From Bacteroidales bacterium (GTDB taxonomy: Bacteria > Bacteroidota > Bacteroidia > Bacteroidales > Paludibacteraceae): a stretch of 64,000 bases of DNA. The DNA lies in assembly GCA_015061165.1 (NCBI GenBank), contig SUXC01000003.1, positions 123,656 to 187,655 of the forward strand, read 5' to 3'. The translations under genes were made by a program, and so were the position numbers. The notes under the pieces were generated by a model that was given only the letters and a program-made list of their open reading frames with translations, was not told the origin of the DNA and made no database searches. Positions 43,594 through 51,415 of this stretch are shown here, one piece after another (positions within the stretch are counted from its first letter, which is position 1; each line of letters opens with the position of its first letter).

Positions 43594-44556
43594 ATGAAAA
43601 TATACATTGATTTAGAACATTATATATCTTTTTTATCAAGAGAGAGCGATGAACACTATATGAATTGTGTTCATATGTTACAATGTGATTTAGATATACA
43701 TTTTACATTCGCTAAAGATGAACTGCTTAAACTTAAAAAAGATATTAAAGCAAAATCAGATAGATTATTCAATAAACTACAAACAAATAGAGGAAAATCG
43801 TCCCAAATTCAATGGAATGCACAAACACCAACAATACAATTTGATGGAACTACTATACCAGATCAATTCTCAACAATCTATTTTCTATCGAAGAATGATG
43901 ATGAATATTCAGAATTAAATGTCCTATTTACAGAAAAAGGTGATGAAATAAAAAGATTAACCAATTTGTATATAGAAAAGAGATATATTCCGTCAAAACA
44001 ATATTCTATTCGGGACATGCAAGATTGGAGTGTTATTCAACAAAACTCATCTCCATGTACAGATATAATCATTGTAGATAGATATTTATTTGCAATACCT
44101 GAAGCATTCTATGATGAAAATATTTTTAGTATATTAGAAAGTCTAAGTCACCCAGTTGTTAATATTCAAAACATTGTTGTTTTCACACTGCCTTACTTGT
44201 ATAATGATAAAACTATCAGAATTCGTTTTGATTACATCGAGCAAGAAATCAAACAATTAATTTTTAATAGGACAGGAAGAACACCTAATGTTACTTTTGT
44301 AGAATTAAAAAAAGGGACACCATATGACAAGCACGATCGATACATAATAACGAACTATAAATGTTTCGCGAGCGGAGATTCTTTCAATTATTTTGAAGGA
44401 AAAAATCTCAAAACAAAAGGTGATTGGCTTATGATTCATTCGCTACTTGATCGCGATAATTTAGGTATTATCATGGAATATTTAGGCACCTTACAAGAGA
44501 TTATAAAAAGTTGTAGTATCAGGGGCGATAAAAAGAGTAATTATTTACAATTTTAA
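43594..44556 (+). CDS. Hypothetical partner of the AAA ATPase, possible PLD/MIT_C-like C-terminus
   Basis: I do not recognise a firm family for this 320-residue protein. Residues 1-120 are polar and Lys-rich with a coiled segment. Around residues 247-270 stands KHDRYIITNYKCFASGDSF, which resembles the H-D-R ... G region of the PLD-related MIT_C domain; the Asp of a true HKD is replaced by Asn. That likeness is weak. A+T-rich codons and a 9-base gap to the ATPase suggest an ATPase-plus-effector pair. Confidence 0.6.
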   Translation: MKIYIDLEHYISFLSRESDEHYMNCVHMLQCDLDIHFTFAKDELLKLKKDIKAKSDRLFNKLQTNRGKSSQIQWNAQTPTIQFDGTTIPDQFSTIYFLSKNDDEYSELNVLFTEKGDEIKRLTNLYIEKRYIPSKQYSIRDMQDWSVIQQNSSPCTDIIIVDRYLFAIPEAFYDENIFSILESLSHPVVNIQNIVVFTLPYLYNDKTIRIRFDYIEQEIKQLIFNRTGRTPNVTFVELKKGTPYDKHDRYIITNYKCFASGDSFNYFEGKNLKTKGDWLMIHSLLDRDNLGIIMEYLGTLQEIIKSCSIRGDKKSNYLQF

Positions 44557-44572
44557 AAAATATCACATTTTC

Positions 44573-44603
44573 TTGCATATCTCAAAAAATAATTGTAATT
44601 TTG
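44573..44603 (+). promoter_or_regulatory. Promoter of the DUF488 unit
   Basis: TTGC (44573) and TAATTTTG (44596-44603) are 23 bases apart, so the next three genes can form a separate transcript. Confidence 0.75.
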
Positions 44604-44639
44604 CACGCGGTTTGTAATGCTAAAGAAAAAACTTAAATT

Positions 44640-45215
44640 ATGGGAGTAATATATACAATAGGGCATGGGAATAAGTCAGTTGAAGAGTTTCTTTTAGAAT
44701 TAAACTCTCTTGGCATCAAGTACCTAATTGATATTCGTAGTAAACCATATTCTAAATGGAGCACGCATTTTAATCAAGAACCTCTAAAGGCGCTCTTGCA
44801 AAGAAATGGTATTACTTATGTTTATATGGGAGATGTACTTGGAGGATTGCCTAGTGATCCTACTTGCTATACAAACGGTAAAGTGGATTATAGCAAAGTA
44901 GAACAAAAGGATTTTTTCATTGCAGGAATAAACCGCCTAATTAAAGCTTCACAGAGTGATATACCCATTTCGATTATGTGTAGCGAGGCAGATCCTAAAA
45001 TGTGCCATCGCTATAAACTTATAGGTAAAGTATTAACTGATAACCATATTCCTGTTCTACATAGAGTAAACAATGTCTCTAAATCACAGGCCGATTTAGA
45101 CATAGAAGCCACTGGAGGCTGGGGAACGATGGATTTATTTGGAGTTGCGCCAACTGCTTCTCGGAAGACATACTTAATCCCGACCGAACACAGTAGTTTT
45201 TCTCAGTTTGACTAA
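44640..45215 (+). CDS. DUF488 family protein
   Basis: This 191-residue protein begins YTIGHGNKSVEEFLLELNS and continues YLIDIRSKPYSKW, the core of DUF488. Later MCSEADPKMCHRYKLIG carries the conserved Cys-x(n)-Cys-His part. The function of DUF488 is unknown; the Cys/His residues suggest metal or catalysis. It is followed after 14 bases by a second DUF488 gene. Confidence 0.9.
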   Translation: MGVIYTIGHGNKSVEEFLLELNSLGIKYLIDIRSKPYSKWSTHFNQEPLKALLQRNGITYVYMGDVLGGLPSDPTCYTNGKVDYSKVEQKDFFIAGINRLIKASQSDIPISIMCSEADPKMCHRYKLIGKVLTDNHIPVLHRVNNVSKSQADLDIEATGGWGTMDLFGVAPTASRKTYLIPTEHSSFSQFD

Positions 45216-45229
45216 TTACCCCGAACACT

Positions 45230-45712
45230 ATGTTGGAAATTTATACTATAGGGGTTTATAACTCTACTGAAAATGTGTTTTTTGATAAATTAACGAATAA
45301 TAATGTTGATTTATTTTTAGATATACGACAACGTCGTGGAGTGCGTGGAAGTCAATATAAATTCGTAAATAGTTCGTATTTGCAAGAAAAATTAGCGAAA
45401 TTAGATATTAAATATAAACATATTATAGAACTTGCGCCGACGAAAGAAATTCGAACCGCTCAAAAGGAAGAAGATATACGCAGTGGCAATAGTAAGAAAA
45501 CACGTAAAACATTAGGGAATACTTTTACAAGATTGTATATATCCGATGTCTTAGACAAGTACAATTTGGATGATTTAGTGCAAGAACTACATAATTTAAA
45601 TGTTTGTAGAGTCGTTCTATTTTGTGTTGAAGAATCACCATATGCCTGCCATCGTTCTATCGTCGCAAATAGACTTAACCAAAAATATAATCTTACTGTC
45701 AAACACTTGTAG
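45230..45712 (+). CDS. DUF488 family protein, second copy
   Basis: This 160-residue protein begins MLEIYTIGVYNSTENVFFDK with DLFLDIRQRRGVRGS and ends with CVEESPYACHRSIVANRL, the Cys/His block of DUF488. It is only distantly like the copy before it, so this is not a recent tandem duplication. The next gene starts 2 bases after its stop. Confidence 0.88.
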   Translation: MLEIYTIGVYNSTENVFFDKLTNNNVDLFLDIRQRRGVRGSQYKFVNSSYLQEKLAKLDIKYKHIIELAPTKEIRTAQKEEDIRSGNSKKTRKTLGNTFTRLYISDVLDKYNLDDLVQELHNLNVCRVVLFCVEESPYACHRSIVANRLNQKYNLTVKHL

Positions 45713-45714
45713 TC

Positions 45715-46356
45715 ATGGGAAGAGTTTTAATTGTATCTAAAACCAAAATGCAGCATAATCATGTTTGCGTTGGGGCGATAGATTTAGATAAGAAGAAATC
45801 TATACGTTTGTTAAACGAGGACGGATTTCATGAAACACTTCAAGATTGTCCATATGAGTTACTACAGATTTGGGATCTTGAGTATGAATATACTAATTAT
45901 CGTCCTTTGCCTCACTCTGAAGATGTTGCTGTATTGTCTCGCACATTTACGGGTGAAACAATTAATAATCAGGATTTGATAAAGGTATTGCACGAGAGTA
46001 ATGTTCCTCTGTACCAAGGGTCGCTCATGAGTGTTTTTGAAGATAAGTTGCGTTTCACATCTGCTGGCAAACTCTATATAAGTGAAGATTCATGTCCTTC
46101 ATTTAGTACTTGTTTTTGGATTTCGGATAGTTTGATACTCAAGAATGAAATCAAGGGCAAAGTATATTATCACTACACTGCAACAAGGTTCCCTTCTGGT
46201 TTTCAAATGCCATATGTTGGTTTAGAAGACGCCACAGCACAAGAGATTCCACAAGGGACATTACTACGTTTATCTTTAGCAAATTGGTGGGCACCAGAAG
46301 ATTCGGATTGTGAAGAACGTTGTTATCTTCAATTATCAGGAGGATTCAAAATATAA
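45715..46356 (+). CDS. DuOB-like (dual OB) domain protein
   Basis: This 213-residue protein begins MGRVLIVSKTKMQHNHVCVG and has SIRLLNEDG, an OB-fold style start; it ends with RCYLQLSGGF. These edges recall the dual OB-containing (DuOB) domain; that assignment is from memory and moderate. OB folds often bind nucleic acid. It is closely packed with two DUF488 genes (2-base gap), and all three should act together. Confidence 0.6.
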   Translation: MGRVLIVSKTKMQHNHVCVGAIDLDKKKSIRLLNEDGFHETLQDCPYELLQIWDLEYEYTNYRPLPHSEDVAVLSRTFTGETINNQDLIKVLHESNVPLYQGSLMSVFEDKLRFTSAGKLYISEDSCPSFSTCFWISDSLILKNEIKGKVYYHYTATRFPSGFQMPYVGLEDATAQEIPQGTLLRLSLANWWAPEDSDCEERCYLQLSGGFKI

Positions 46357-46480
46357 TCAAGATATTTGATATTTAATTGCATTAGTAAGAAACATTGCTA
46401 CTCGTCTATACTGCAAAACAGAAGAGAGTCTTAGTGTTATCAGTATAATCAAAGATTTTTTTACTAATTATTTGCGCAAT
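46357..46480. other. Short gap without recognised signal
   Basis: About 120 bases between the DuOB-like gene and the lipoprotein gene; A+T-rich, with no clear promoter or hairpin. Confidence 0.4.
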
Positions 46481-47269
46481 ATGAAGCACTTATTTATCTT
46501 TCCTCTTGTATTTCTTTTCAGCCTCTCTTCTTGTACCAAACAAGTAACCTCTTCAGAGCAAGACAACATAACCGACTCCACGCTAACTCATATCTTCCAT
46601 GCCACATTAGATAGTACGCGCACAATCATGGAAGTGAAAGATGATATCCTCCAGTTGATTGACACGATGCAATGCCATGTGGAACATCATCCAGATATAA
46701 ACATTCGCATTGGCGCAAAGAGTTTGGCAGGCACCTTATTGCAATTGATGATGGATGAAACTATCAATACTCCAGAAGAAGTGACATTTACTATCGACAC
46801 ACTACTAATGCCATTTACCAATGTAATAACTACTTGGTATTACGATACAACAGCATTAGAAACATTTGGTTATTCATGCTTGAATCAAGCCGTAATAAAG
46901 TATGAAGAGTATGACAACGCGAACCATGTTAGCATTCTTGATGTCGTCTTATCGCCCGAAAATGATTTTTTGACACTTACACTGCCTAATGATCCTGTTG
47001 TATTTGTAGCTATTGCTTTTTCAAAAGGCATAGACGATATTAATGGTGCATCGTTTGGAAGGGAGGATGCTTTGGAGATTCAATCTGAAGAATCTATCAG
47101 CGAAAAAGTGTATTTTGGGCAAAATATGGTAGATGCTATGTTGTCACATGATGTGATGTATATTGCATATACAGAAACCGACCCTGCAAAAACCAAGAAT
47201 GAAAATTTCCACTCTTGTATGGTGTTGTTAGATAAATTTCAACAACAATACAAATCTGTTAAGCGTTAA
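46481..47269 (+). CDS. Hypothetical lipoprotein
   Basis: This 262-residue protein has a lipoprotein signal peptide with lipobox LSSC at about residues 14-17, so it is membrane-anchored outside the cytoplasm. The mature part is acidic and mixed in structure. I do not recognise a family. The ATG at 46481 was chosen over an upstream in-frame TTG. It is not obviously part of the DUF488 unit. Confidence 0.75.
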   Translation: MKHLFIFPLVFLFSLSSCTKQVTSSEQDNITDSTLTHIFHATLDSTRTIMEVKDDILQLIDTMQCHVEHHPDINIRIGAKSLAGTLLQLMMDETINTPEEVTFTIDTLLMPFTNVITTWYYDTTALETFGYSCLNQAVIKYEEYDNANHVSILDVVLSPENDFLTLTLPNDPVVFVAIAFSKGIDDINGASFGREDALEIQSEESISEKVYFGQNMVDAMLSHDVMYIAYTETDPAKTKNENFHSCMVLLDKFQQQYKSVKR

Positions 47270-47362
47270 GAGCAAAACCTATTAAATAATAGGTTTAGAT
47301 ATACAAGCAGAAACAATACCTTCCACACAATCTTCGACACACGGAAACGTTTTTAATACACC

Positions 47363-47400
47363 CACGCGGGAAGGATAGTAAACACTGCACTTCCCGCGTG
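47363..47400. repeat. 38-base stem-loop, copy B (partner at 8168-8205)
   Basis: CACGCGGGAAG pairs with CTTCCCGCGTG. Its reverse complement matches copy A over 38 bases apart from a few positions; at one stem pair A has A-T and B has G-C. It lies between two convergent genes. Confidence 0.8.
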
Positions 47401-47445
47401 TTGTAAGATCTTTGTACCCAACTACCTCCGTCGTGCCATGAGCGA

Positions 47446-47453
47446 GGGGGGGG
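47446..47453. repeat. G8 homopolymer
   Basis: Eight consecutive G lie 9 bases past the S41 protease stop, outside any gene. It is unusual for this composition. Confidence 0.6.
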
Positions 47454-47461
47454 CATATTGG

Positions 47462-49012
47462 TTACAAGCGATTGACCTCTTCAATGGCGCGTTTGAGTTC
47501 TTTGTCGTAGCGTAGCATATAAGCATAGTAGCCACGGTGGTAGTAGTAGCGTTTGATAATCTCGCCACCAAGCAACTCTTCTACTTCCTCGCGATTACGC
47601 TGAATGGCAGTATGAAAGTCTTCCGTCAAGCGAGGCTTAAACGCCTCCAAATCAGCGAGTAGAGTAGAATCTATATCCTCTTGCTTGGCCATCTTGATAA
47701 GTTCGCCTAAGTAGCGTCCTGTTTCGGTTTCGTAGGAAAACTTCTTCTCTTCCAGGAATTGGCAAAAATCCTCTAAGTCGCTGTCTGTCAGTTGAAACTC
47801 TGTGGCAGGCGCAATAGTCGGGTGTTGATTGTAGTAGCGATTGGCATAGTCGAAGAATAGATGGTCGCGGTAGAGGTTGTAGGTGATATCCAGTTTGGCA
47901 GAGTCATTCAGCACTACATCAGGTAAGATACCACCTGCGGTGTCGCGGTGCAATTGATGTCCACGTTGGCGCTCGGCATAGTCAATGGCTTGAATACAAC
48001 GACCCGAAGGCAAATAGTATTTGGATGTAGTTACTTTCAAGTGTCCGCCGTAGGCGATAGGGCGGATGTTCTGCACGAGTCCTTTGCCGAACGTGCGTTC
48101 GCCCACAATAGTGGCACGTTTGAGGTCTTGCAAAGCCCCTGCCACAATCTCGCTGGCAGATGCCGATTGCCCATTCACCAATACAACCAAAGGCATATCG
48201 GGGAAGATAGGCGATGTTTGGGTTTTGTAGGTGCTATTGCTGCGTTCGGTCTTGCCCTTGGTAGAAACGACCTCTGTGTCTTTGGGTACGAAGAATCCGA
48301 CAATCTGTATGGCTTCGTCAATGATACCACCACCATTGCCACGCAGGTCAATGATAAGTCGCTTAATACCATTGGATTGCACCATTTTATCCAAAGCAGT
48401 AAGCAGTTCTTGGGCAGAGTTGGAGGTGAAGTCATTGAAGAGGATATATCCGATAGAGTCTTGTAGTACAGTGGCATATCCCACGGCAGGGAGGTGGATA
48501 TCACGGCGCGTAACCTGCTTGGTCAGGAGTTGGCTATCGCGCTCAAGGACAATCTCAATGGTAGTGCCTGGTTTGCCACGTAACTTATCGGATACATCTT
48601 TGGTGTTCTTGCCTTCGCAGTCCATTCCGTCCACTTTGACAAAGCGATCGCCAGGTAGCAGTCCGCTTTGCTGTGCAGGCATACCTTCGTATAACTCATT
48701 GATATACACATTACTATCGCGGTACATAATGAGCGAGCCCACGCCACCGTACTTGCCTTGTGTCATGCGGCGCAGTTCATCATCTTCGCGCTTGGGGATA
48801 TACATGGTGTAGGGATCCACCTTGTGGAGCATGTAGTTGATACTCGTTTCGATAAGGTCGTCGTAGTTGAGCGTGTCCACATAGTTGATATCCAACTGAC
48901 GCATGACATCGGTGTAGATAGTCAGGTTCTTGTCAATGCGTGTAGTCTGTGTCTCTGCCAATAGGACTGCACTGGCGAAACAGCAAATGATATAAAGTGC
49001 TAATTTTTTCAT
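47462..49012 (-). CDS. C-terminal processing peptidase, S41 family, with PDZ domain
   Basis: This 516-residue periplasmic protease has a signal peptide ending about LLAE, a helical domain, a PDZ domain at about residues 80-165 (GGVGSLIMYRD, YEGMPAQQSGLLPGDRF) and the S41 core. The catalytic Ser lies in NGQSASASEIV (about 283-288) and the Lys is K310 in RTFGKGLVQ. CtpA-like proteases trim or degrade envelope proteins. It begins a minus-strand group but is separated from coaD by 66 bases. Confidence 0.95.
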   Translation of the reverse strand: MKKLALYIICCFASAVLLAETQTTRIDKNLTIYTDVMRQLDINYVDTLNYDDLIETSINYMLHKVDPYTMYIPKREDDELRRMTQGKYGGVGSLIMYRDSNVYINELYEGMPAQQSGLLPGDRFVKVDGMDCEGKNTKDVSDKLRGKPGTTIEIVLERDSQLLTKQVTRRDIHLPAVGYATVLQDSIGYILFNDFTSNSAQELLTALDKMVQSNGIKRLIIDLRGNGGGIIDEAIQIVGFFVPKDTEVVSTKGKTERSNSTYKTQTSPIFPDMPLVVLVNGQSASASEIVAGALQDLKRATIVGERTFGKGLVQNIRPIAYGGHLKVTTSKYYLPSGRCIQAIDYAERQRGHQLHRDTAGGILPDVVLNDSAKLDITYNLYRDHLFFDYANRYYNQHPTIAPATEFQLTDSDLEDFCQFLEEKKFSYETETGRYLGELIKMAKQEDIDSTLLADLEAFKPRLTEDFHTAIQRNREEVEELLGGEIIKRYYYHRGYYAYMLRYDKELKRAIEEVNRL

Positions 49013-49078
49013 TTCTCAATACGTGCCGCAGACAATGTTGGTCTGCGGAATTGTTGTTTATGTTGTTTTTTTTATATG

Positions 49079-49525
49079 TTATTTCGTGTCGGGTATATAT
49101 GCCGCAATATCTTTTCCGTGGGAGTGCAAGTCGCGCACGAGGGTGGAGGAGATATGTGCATACTCGGGACGGGTGTAGAGTAGTACGGTCTCGATGCCCG
49201 ACAGTTGTTTGTTGGCTTCGGCTATATTGCGCTCATACTCGAAGTCCAGCGTCGAGCGCACGCCACGCAGAATAAACTGAGCCTGGTGCTCTGCTGCAAA
49301 ATCTACGGTCAATCCGTCGTACACCTCCACGCGTACGCGCGATTCCTTATTATACGCGCGTTGTATGGCAGCCAAACGGTCGGCTATGGGAAAAACCTCG
49401 CGTTTGTTGTAGTTGTGACCAATGCCAATGATAATCTCATCAAAGATTTCCAGTCCGCGCATCACGATGTCGTGATGTCCTATGGTAAAGGGATCAAAAC
49501 TCCCTGGGAATATCGCTCTTTTCAT
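49079..49525 (-). CDS. coaD: Phosphopantetheine adenylyltransferase
   Basis: This 148-residue enzyme joins ATP and phosphopantetheine in coenzyme A synthesis. It has PGSFDPFTIGHHD with the (T/H)xGH nucleotidyltransferase motif, GIGHNYNKREVF, and SSTLVRDLHSHG near the end, the ISSTxVR block. The chain is short but complete. Confidence 0.96.
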   Translation of the reverse strand: MKRAIFPGSFDPFTIGHHDIVMRGLEIFDEIIIGIGHNYNKREVFPIADRLAAIQRAYNKESRVRVEVYDGLTVDFAAEHQAQFILRGVRSTLDFEYERNIAEANKQLSGIETVLLYTRPEYAHISSTLVRDLHSHGKDIAAYIPDTK

Positions 49526-49531
49526 ATCCTT

Positions 49532-49577
49532 TCCTTAAACCTTAATTCCTTAAACCTTAATTCCTTAATCCCTAAAC
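49532..49577. repeat. 7-8 base array upstream of coaD
   Basis: CTTAAAC, CTTAATTC and CCTAAAC variants follow each other through the gap between coaD and the YigZ gene, running into the YigZ gene end. Confidence 0.75.
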
Positions 49578-49958
49578 TATTTCCGCATTCTTCAGTGCCT
49601 CTTTGGTGGCTTCGCGGTAGGCGACCATCAGTCCACCAGTGCCGAGCAGTGTGCCACCGAAATAGCGGACTACTACTACGAGGATATTGTCGAGCTTTTG
49701 GGCATCAATGCTGCGAAGAATGGGCATTCCTGCCGTTCCGTGGGGTTCGCCGTCATCTTTGGTGCGCCATAGGTTCTCGCCCAAGCGGTAGGCATAGCAC
49801 ACGTGGCGTGCATCGTGGTATTTCTTTTTGTACCACGCTATGCGGGCTTTGGCTTCATCCTCGTTAGCAATAGGTTCGGCAAAGGCGAGGAATTTGCTTC
49901 CTCTATCTTTGAAGATACCTTTTGCCAGACCTGTTATAGTAGATTTTGTTTCGGACAT
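49572..49958 (-). CDS. YigZ/IMPACT-family protein (UPF0029), N-terminal domain only
   Basis: This 128-residue protein has DARHVCYAYRLG, DDGEPHGTAGMPIL and VVVRYFGGTLLGTGGLMVAY, the signature of the YigZ family. Bacterial YigZ normally has a second C-terminal domain and about 200 residues; here that is missing, though the protein ends cleanly, so it may be a natural short form. The function is unclear (possibly ribosome-linked). Confidence 0.92.
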   Translation of the reverse strand: MSETKSTITGLAKGIFKDRGSKFLAFAEPIANEDEAKARIAWYKKKYHDARHVCYAYRLGENLWRTKDDGEPHGTAGMPILRSIDAQKLDNILVVVVRYFGGTLLGTGGLMVAYREATKEALKNAEIV

Positions 49959-49983
49959 AATCAGTCAAAATACAATTTGCATG

Positions 49984-50014
49984 CAAAGGTACAAAAAATA
50001 ATGTTTATATGCAA
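49984..50014 (-). promoter_or_regulatory. Promoter of the YigZ gene
   Basis: On the minus strand TTGC at 50014 and TACCTTTG at 49991-49984 are 23 bases apart. Confidence 0.75.
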
Positions 50015-50093
50015 ATAAAAGTTCACTTTTATTAAGTTATGAACATATAATTGAGTGATTATTCTAACAAAATTATGCTAATAGAATAATTTT

Positions 50094-50126
50094 ATTTGCA
50101 TAATTCAAAAAAATGTCGTAACTTTG
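50094..50126 (+). promoter_or_regulatory. Promoter of the AAA ATPase at 50152
   Basis: TTTG (50094-50097) and TAACTTTG (50119-50126) are about 25 bases apart, 26 bases before the start. Confidence 0.65.
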
Positions 50127-50151
50127 CAGCGAAATTATAAATGTATATGCT

Positions 50152-51300
50152 ATGGCAACGATTAACAACCCATTCATTATCAAAGGAGCAATCCCTGCGG
50201 AGTACTTTTGCGACCGTGTGAAAGAAACAGAGATTTTGACTAATCATATTCATAATGGTAGGAATGTAGTACTGACTGCACCACGCCGCATTGGCAAAAC
50301 AGGATTGATTGCACATTGCTTTCAAACGCCCAAATGGGAAGAAGAATATTATGTATTTTTCATTGACATTTTAGAGACATCTTCGTTGCGCGACCTGACT
50401 TTTGCCTTGGGACGACAGATATTTGAAACATTAAAGCCCAAAAGCAAACAGATGGTGGATTTGTTTGTGCAAACAGTACGGTCGATAAGTGGAGAGTTCG
50501 GGTATGACATACTAACAGGAATGCCTAAATTCACATTGTCGTTGGGGGCAATACGCAATCCTGAATACACACTTGCCGAGATATTTGAATATATCAATCA
50601 AGCCGATAAACGCTGCTTGATAGCCATTGATGAGTTTCAACAGATAGTACATTATCCCGAAAAAAATATCGAAGCTATTTTACGTACCCATATCCAACAT
50701 TGCACGAATGCAGATTTTATTTTCGCAGGGTCGGAGCGACATATTTTGGAAGAGATGTTTAATCTGCCTTCTCGCCCATTCTATGCAAGTACAGCCAATA
50801 TGAATCTGGAGGCTATTTCACAAGACATTTATACCGAATTTGTATTGGCTCATTTTCAGGAATTTAACAAGCATATAGAGGCAACCAGTGTGGAGTATGT
50901 GTATCGCATGTTTGATGGCAATACCTACTGCATGCAAAAGGTGATGAACGTGGCATTTGCGATGACAGAAGAAAATGAACTATGCACGCAAGCAATTGTG
51001 GAACAGGCAATTAATGATATTCTTAGCGAGAATGAACGCAACTACAAAAATCGACTATCATTGCTAACTCCAAAGCCTAAAGAACTATTGATAGCCATAG
51101 CCAAAGAAGGAAAAGCATCTCGGGTTACTTCGGGTGATTTTGTGCGTAGGTATCACTTGACGTCTTCGAGTTCTGTGCAATCTGCATTGAAACAACTTCT
51201 TGCAGATGATTGGATTACCTATACCGCCAACGAACAAGGGCAAAAGCAATATCTGCTTTCAGATCCTTTCCTCAGTCGATGGGTACAGCAGAATTTCTAA
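50152..51300 (+). CDS. Archaeal-type AAA+ ATPase (PF01637-like) with winged helix end
   Basis: This 382-residue STAND/AAA ATPase has Walker A TAPRRIGKTGLI at about residues 42-53, Walker B LIAIDEFQQIV, and a sensor region FIFAGSERHILEEMF. The C-terminal third (TSGDFVRRYHLTSSSSVQSA) looks like a winged helix. Such proteins are common as single genes in Bacteroidetes and their role is unknown; some link to mobile elements or defence. It is a stand-alone gene with its own promoter. Confidence 0.9.
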   Translation: MATINNPFIIKGAIPAEYFCDRVKETEILTNHIHNGRNVVLTAPRRIGKTGLIAHCFQTPKWEEEYYVFFIDILETSSLRDLTFALGRQIFETLKPKSKQMVDLFVQTVRSISGEFGYDILTGMPKFTLSLGAIRNPEYTLAEIFEYINQADKRCLIAIDEFQQIVHYPEKNIEAILRTHIQHCTNADFIFAGSERHILEEMFNLPSRPFYASTANMNLEAISQDIYTEFVLAHFQEFNKHIEATSVEYVYRMFDGNTYCMQKVMNVAFAMTEENELCTQAIVEQAINDILSENERNYKNRLSLLTPKPKELLIAIAKEGKASRVTSGDFVRRYHLTSSSSVQSALKQLLADDWITYTANEQGQKQYLLSDPFLSRWVQQNF

Positions 51301-51346
51301 TAATGGCAAGTAAAAACGGTATTTTTACTTAAAATTTAATATACAC

Positions 51347-51377
51347 TTGTGTATATTCAAAAAAATTAGTAACTTTG
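51347..51377 (+). promoter_or_regulatory. Promoter of gcvP
   Basis: TTG (51347) and TAACTTTG (51370-51377) are 23 bases apart, 39 bases before the start. Confidence 0.75.
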
Positions 51378-51415
51378 CAGCCTGAAATAAGTATAAACAT
51401 TAAAAACAATATATT

